A DNA stretch of 64,000 nucleotides from Bacteroidales bacterium. Lineage in GTDB: Bacteria; Bacteroidota; Bacteroidia; Bacteroidales; P3. Under the pieces are notes generated by a model that searched no databases, had not been told where the DNA came from, and worked only from the letters and a program-made list of their open reading frames with translations. A program made the position numbers and the translations under genes. The stretch spans positions 1 to 64,000 of the forward strand of contig JAISTG010000044.1 of assembly GCA_031272705.1 (NCBI GenBank). Reading direction: 5' to 3'. Of this stretch, positions 60,668 through 64,000 are shown piece after piece. Position 1 is the stretch's first letter; each line of letters opens with the position of its first letter.

Positions 60668-61936
60668 ATGGATATTCACGTTGAGAAATTCGGTGGTGCG
60701 TCTGTAAATTCTGCTTCTGCCGTAAGGAATGTGGTGAAATTGCTAAAAGCAACTCCCAAATGTCGTGCTGTGGTCGTAAGTGCTATGGGCAAAACAACGA
60801 ATGCTTTGGAGCGTTTGGCGAAACATAGTTTTGAAACAGGCAAACTTGATGAGGATACATTGAAAGAAGTACAAACGTATCATTTTCAAGTTATTAACGA
60901 ACTCTTTGGAGATCGGGCTGAAGCAATACGGGAAAAAGTGAATGCTCTTTTGAAGGAAATGAAAAACATAATAATATCCTGTGAAACCGATTCTTATGAT
61001 AAATTTTATGATGCCGTGGTTTCTTTCGGTGAAATCCTTTCTACCGCCGTTATTACGGAGTATTTGAAAGCGGAATCGGTAGAACATCAACTTGTTATGG
61101 CATTTGATATAATTAAAACAGACGCTTGTCATCGTTCTGCGAACGTTCTGTGGGAGCAGACACAAAAAGCAATAGATGAAAACGTTGTTCCGTACTTACG
61201 GAACGAGTATATGGTTATAACACAAGGCTTTATCGGTGGCGTATATCAGCAATCCGTACGTACGACGCTTGGTCGTGAAGGCTCGGATTACACGGCGGCT
61301 ATCCTGTCGTATTGTTTGCGGGCAACGGATTGCACTATCTGGAAGGACGTAGATGGTTTGCGTAACGCTGATCCGAAGATTGTGGAAAGGACATCAAAAA
61401 TTGAACAATTACCTTATGCAGAGGCTATTGAGTTATCTTATTACGGAGCAACCATAATTCATCCCAAGACCTTAAAACCATTGGAAAACGGAGATATTCC
61501 TTTGTATGTGAAGTCTTTTCTTGAGCCTCAACTTCCCGGAAGTAAGATATGCCGATGTGAAACGATAAAACCATACGTTACTTCTTTCATTTTCAAGGAT
61601 AATCAGGCGTTATTGTCCATTCTTTCCAAAGATTTGTCGTTTATTGCTGAGGAAAATTTGAGCGGAATCTTTGCTGTACTTGCCCGTAACAAGGTAAAAG
61701 TGAATTTAATGCAGAATTCGGCACTCAGTTTTTCCATTTGCTTTGACGATAACGGAGAATTGCCACAACTTGTTGAAGAATTACAGCCTTATTACAGGGT
61801 TTTGTATAATCTAAATTTACGTCTGGTAACTTTAAGGCATTATTCGCAGGATGATATTGACGAAATAGTGCGACAATCCGTAATAATTATGGAACAGAGA
61901 AGCAGAACAACCGCACAGTTTCTAATAAAAAAATAG
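60668..61936 (+). CDS. lysC: Aspartate kinase (monofunctional)
   Basis: Phosphorylates aspartate, the entry step to lysine, threonine and methionine. 422 aa. Motifs are VEKFGGASVNSASAVRNV (about 4-21), FGEILSTAVI, TLGREGSDYTAAILSYCL (about 205), and KDVDGLRNADPKIV with YYGATIIHPKTLKPLEN. The ACT region (about 300-422) is present but short, and the conserved effector loop cannot be recognised with certainty. No homoserine dehydrogenase is fused. Symbol by function; other aspartokinase paralogues cannot be excluded. Confidence 0.9.
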   Translation: MDIHVEKFGGASVNSASAVRNVVKLLKATPKCRAVVVSAMGKTTNALERLAKHSFETGKLDEDTLKEVQTYHFQVINELFGDRAEAIREKVNALLKEMKNIIISCETDSYDKFYDAVVSFGEILSTAVITEYLKAESVEHQLVMAFDIIKTDACHRSANVLWEQTQKAIDENVVPYLRNEYMVITQGFIGGVYQQSVRTTLGREGSDYTAAILSYCLRATDCTIWKDVDGLRNADPKIVERTSKIEQLPYAEAIELSYYGATIIHPKTLKPLENGDIPLYVKSFLEPQLPGSKICRCETIKPYVTSFIFKDNQALLSILSKDLSFIAEENLSGIFAVLARNKVKVNLMQNSALSFSICFDDNGELPQLVEELQPYYRVLYNLNLRLVTLRHYSQDDIDEIVRQSVIIMEQRSRTTAQFLIKK

Positions 61937-61977
61937 TAAAATGTGTCAAAATTAGCAGAAAAATCAAAAAAAAGTTT

Positions 61978-61985
61978 TATGTTTG
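61978..61985 (+). promoter_or_regulatory. Promoter -7 box of the DUF349 gene
   Basis: TATGTTTG, 93 bases upstream of the ATG at 62079. Confidence 0.6.
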
Positions 61986-62078
61986 CAAATTCAAATCTGC
62001 CATTTTTGGCAAGAAATTTGATTATAAAACTAAACTGAAAGCCTTAAATGGCTTAATATTTTAACAAATTAAAAATAT

Positions 62079-63983
62079 ATGGACAACTTAACAAACACTC
62101 CGCAGGAGGAAGTAAAACAAAGCAATGTTGAAACAAACAACATTGAAAATGAAATCAAAACAACTGATAATACATCAAACATTTTGGATGTTGCAGTTGA
62201 GGAAGAGGTACACGAAGAGGAAAATACCGATGCCCTAATAAGAAAGTATTCACAGATGACCGCCGAAGACTTGTTACAGGAGTTGAAGATGCTTTACGAA
62301 GCCAGCAATTTTGAACTGTTAAAAGCCAAAGCTGCACTAATACGTAACGCTTTCATTTCGGCAATATCGCAGGAGAAAAAACAGGATGTTGAAGCCTCCG
62401 CTGCGGAAGGTGAAGAGAATACCGATTCTAACAAAAAAGAGAGTAGCATAGAGAAGGAATTTCACGCTCTTTATTCCGCTTACAAGGACAAAAGGCAGAA
62501 ATATCTTGACGAACAGGAAAAAGTGAAGCAGGATAATCTTAATAAAAAGCAGGCAATTTTAGAAGATTTGCGACAGTTACTTGATTCAAATGGAGCCTTA
62601 AAAGAGATATATGATGAGTTTAACGCCATACAGGAGAAATGGAAAGCCATAGGACAAGTACCGAGAACGGATGTTAATGCTTTGTGGGAAAATTATCATT
62701 TCCTTATAGAGAAGTTTTATGACAAGGTTAAGATAAGTAAGGAACTACGAGACCTTGATATGAAAAAAAATCTTGAGATTAAAATTGAACTTTGTGAGAA
62801 GGTAGAAGCCCTGATGCTTGAAACATCTATCAATAAATCATTTAGTGCATTACAGGAATATCATCAGCAATGGAAGGAAACAGGTCCCGTGCCGAGCGAT
62901 AAGCATGATGAGATTTGGGAACGGTTTAAGACTGCTTCCGAACAAATAAACGAACGCCGCAAAGAGTATTATGAGCAAAAACTTGCTGCAATGGAACTTA
63001 ATGCAAAAGCAAAAGAGGCTCTGTGTGAAAAGATTGAGGGAGAGATATTGACAAAAGAAAATAAACTTGTTAAGGATTGGCTTGACAGAACGGAAGAGGT
63101 AAATGAACTGTTAAAGGTTTGGCGTTCCATTGGTGCGGTTGCAAAGAAGGATTATGATGCTTTGTGGGAGCGTTTTAACAATTCAATGAAACTGTTTTTT
63201 GCACGTAAGAAAGAGTTCTTTGCAAAACAGAAAGAGGAAGAAATAAAACATTACAATGAAAAACTGGAAATATGTGTCAAAGCCGAAGCAATAGCGTTAC
63301 GAAACGATTGGAAAAAAGCCACAAACGAACTGCTTGAACTGCAAAAACAATGGAAAGAAATCGGCTACATACAAAAGGAAAGAGCAGAAAAACTTTGGCA
63401 ACGTTTTCGTGCAGCATGCGACAGATTTTTTGCAAAGAAACAGGAATACTTTGCTCAATATCATATCTCGGAAGAGGAAAACATTGCCAAGAAAAAAGCA
63501 ATTATTGAAGAGGTAAATAATTATGTTTTCACCGAAGATAAAACTACCAATCTTAATGCAATAAAAGAATTTCAACGGCGCTGGTCTGAAGTTGGTTTTA
63601 TTTCAACTGCCATTAGGGAAGACTTATGGCAGGAGTTCAAAAAGGCAATAAACTCTCATTTTGAGAAACTTAAAAATGCTATTAACGAATTTGAATTGAA
63701 TAGTTTCAAAGATAGGGTTGATGCAAATGAAGGAAGCAATTTTTCAAAGGAAAGAAGCGATTTACAGAGACAAATTCAAAAGTTGCAATACGACTTAAAG
63801 ACATCGGAAAACAACATTGGATTTCTTGCAAAATCAAAATCTGCCGACATCTTACGAGCAGAATATGAAAAGAAAATAGATAAAATCCGTCAGGAAATAA
63901 CTCTTTTACAAGCCAAATTGCAGGTTTTGGACAGTAAAATCCCTTCCGGCACAGATAATAAGACAAAACAAAATAACAAATAA
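62079..63983 (+). CDS. DUF349 repeat protein
   Basis: 634 residues, nearly all alpha-helical and highly charged. An acidic N-terminus (about 1-60) is followed by five DUF349 repeats of about 75 residues with the shared pattern W(K)xIGxVxxxxxxxLWxxFxxxxxxFFxxK: EKWKAIGQVPRTDVNALWEN, QQWKETGPVPSDKHDEIWER, KVWRSIGAVAKKDYDALWER, KQWKEIGYIQKERAEKLWQR and RRWSEVGFISTAIREDLWQE. It ends in a coiled coil (LQRQIQKLQYDLKTSENNIG). No signal peptide, so cytoplasmic. The family is common in Bacteroidota; its function is not established. A further ATG at 63995 may start the next gene, cut by the window edge. Confidence 0.9.
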   Translation: MDNLTNTPQEEVKQSNVETNNIENEIKTTDNTSNILDVAVEEEVHEEENTDALIRKYSQMTAEDLLQELKMLYEASNFELLKAKAALIRNAFISAISQEKKQDVEASAAEGEENTDSNKKESSIEKEFHALYSAYKDKRQKYLDEQEKVKQDNLNKKQAILEDLRQLLDSNGALKEIYDEFNAIQEKWKAIGQVPRTDVNALWENYHFLIEKFYDKVKISKELRDLDMKKNLEIKIELCEKVEALMLETSINKSFSALQEYHQQWKETGPVPSDKHDEIWERFKTASEQINERRKEYYEQKLAAMELNAKAKEALCEKIEGEILTKENKLVKDWLDRTEEVNELLKVWRSIGAVAKKDYDALWERFNNSMKLFFARKKEFFAKQKEEEIKHYNEKLEICVKAEAIALRNDWKKATNELLELQKQWKEIGYIQKERAEKLWQRFRAACDRFFAKKQEYFAQYHISEEENIAKKKAIIEEVNNYVFTEDKTTNLNAIKEFQRRWSEVGFISTAIREDLWQEFKKAINSHFEKLKNAINEFELNSFKDRVDANEGSNFSKERSDLQRQIQKLQYDLKTSENNIGFLAKSKSADILRAEYEKKIDKIRQEITLLQAKLQVLDSKIPSGTDNKTKQNNK

Positions 63984-64000
63984 ATAATATCATTATGACA

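Overview
The window is chromosomal DNA of an uncultured-type anaerobic member of the Bacteroidales (phylum Bacteroidota), AT-rich and with no phage or plasmid backbone. The assignment rests on four signs. Almost every gene is preceded by the Bacteroidota sigma-factor signature TAnnTTTG (-7 box), often with TTTG about 18-20 bases upstream. Several secreted proteins end in the type IX secretion (Por) C-terminal sorting domain. Lipoproteins and DUF4369/TlpA proteins are typical of the group. The housekeeping set (ferredoxin-dependent 2-oxoacid oxidoreductase, membrane pyrophosphatase, bifunctional RibBA, long NusB) is that of an anaerobic Bacteroidales. I cannot name a genus.

Layout. 1-5.2 kb: end of an unknown protein, a BspA-like leucine-rich-repeat T9SS cargo broken by a frameshift, and the four-gene vor/kor operon (minus strand). 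5.2-10 kb: repeat arrays, a GT-C-like membrane protein and an Omp28-like T9SS cargo. 10-21.7 kb: ribBA, a small HTH regulator with a structured leader, two secreted proteins, pyrG, a coiled-coil lipoprotein, a GT2/ECF sigma/GNAT operon and tgt. 21.8-23.8 kb: an orphan Rhs tip with a HExxH C-terminal domain and a possible partner gene, both frameshifted. 23.9-34 kb: PBP1A, a formylglycine-enzyme-like protein, an S4-domain protein, initiator tRNA, folK, prfB (with its programmed +1 frameshift), yidC and dxs. 34-39 kb: a minus-strand cluster of small secreted proteins and lipoproteins, three of them thioredoxin-fold-like, and a second HTH regulator. 39.4-49 kb: kbl, another T9SS cargo, a lipoprotein, a third structured leader, an EamA transporter, a polyprenyl synthase, clpP and ribE. 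49-64 kb: hppA with an ATPase-domain partner, a double TlpA protein, smpB, yajC, a DUF1573 lipoprotein, nusB, a trifunctional MMPL/acyltransferase/methyltransferase-like protein, aspartokinase and a DUF349 protein.

The most striking unexplained structure is a set of about a dozen intergenic arrays. Short words, different in each family (AATCAAATT, CCTAGG, GGGGGCTACC, TTTAGATAC, CCTGCGGGG), recur every 21 or 22 bases, about two helical turns. In one array two unrelated words share one uninterrupted phase. The second is a recurring leader architecture: a promoter, then an outer stem enclosing 92-105 bases of nested hairpins, then 27-34 bases to the start of a small ORF. It occurs three times, in front of two paralogous HTH genes and one unrelated small ORF.

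Promoter entries give the -7 box (and the -33 TTTG where it is well spaced). No transposase, integrase, CRISPR array or rRNA was found.
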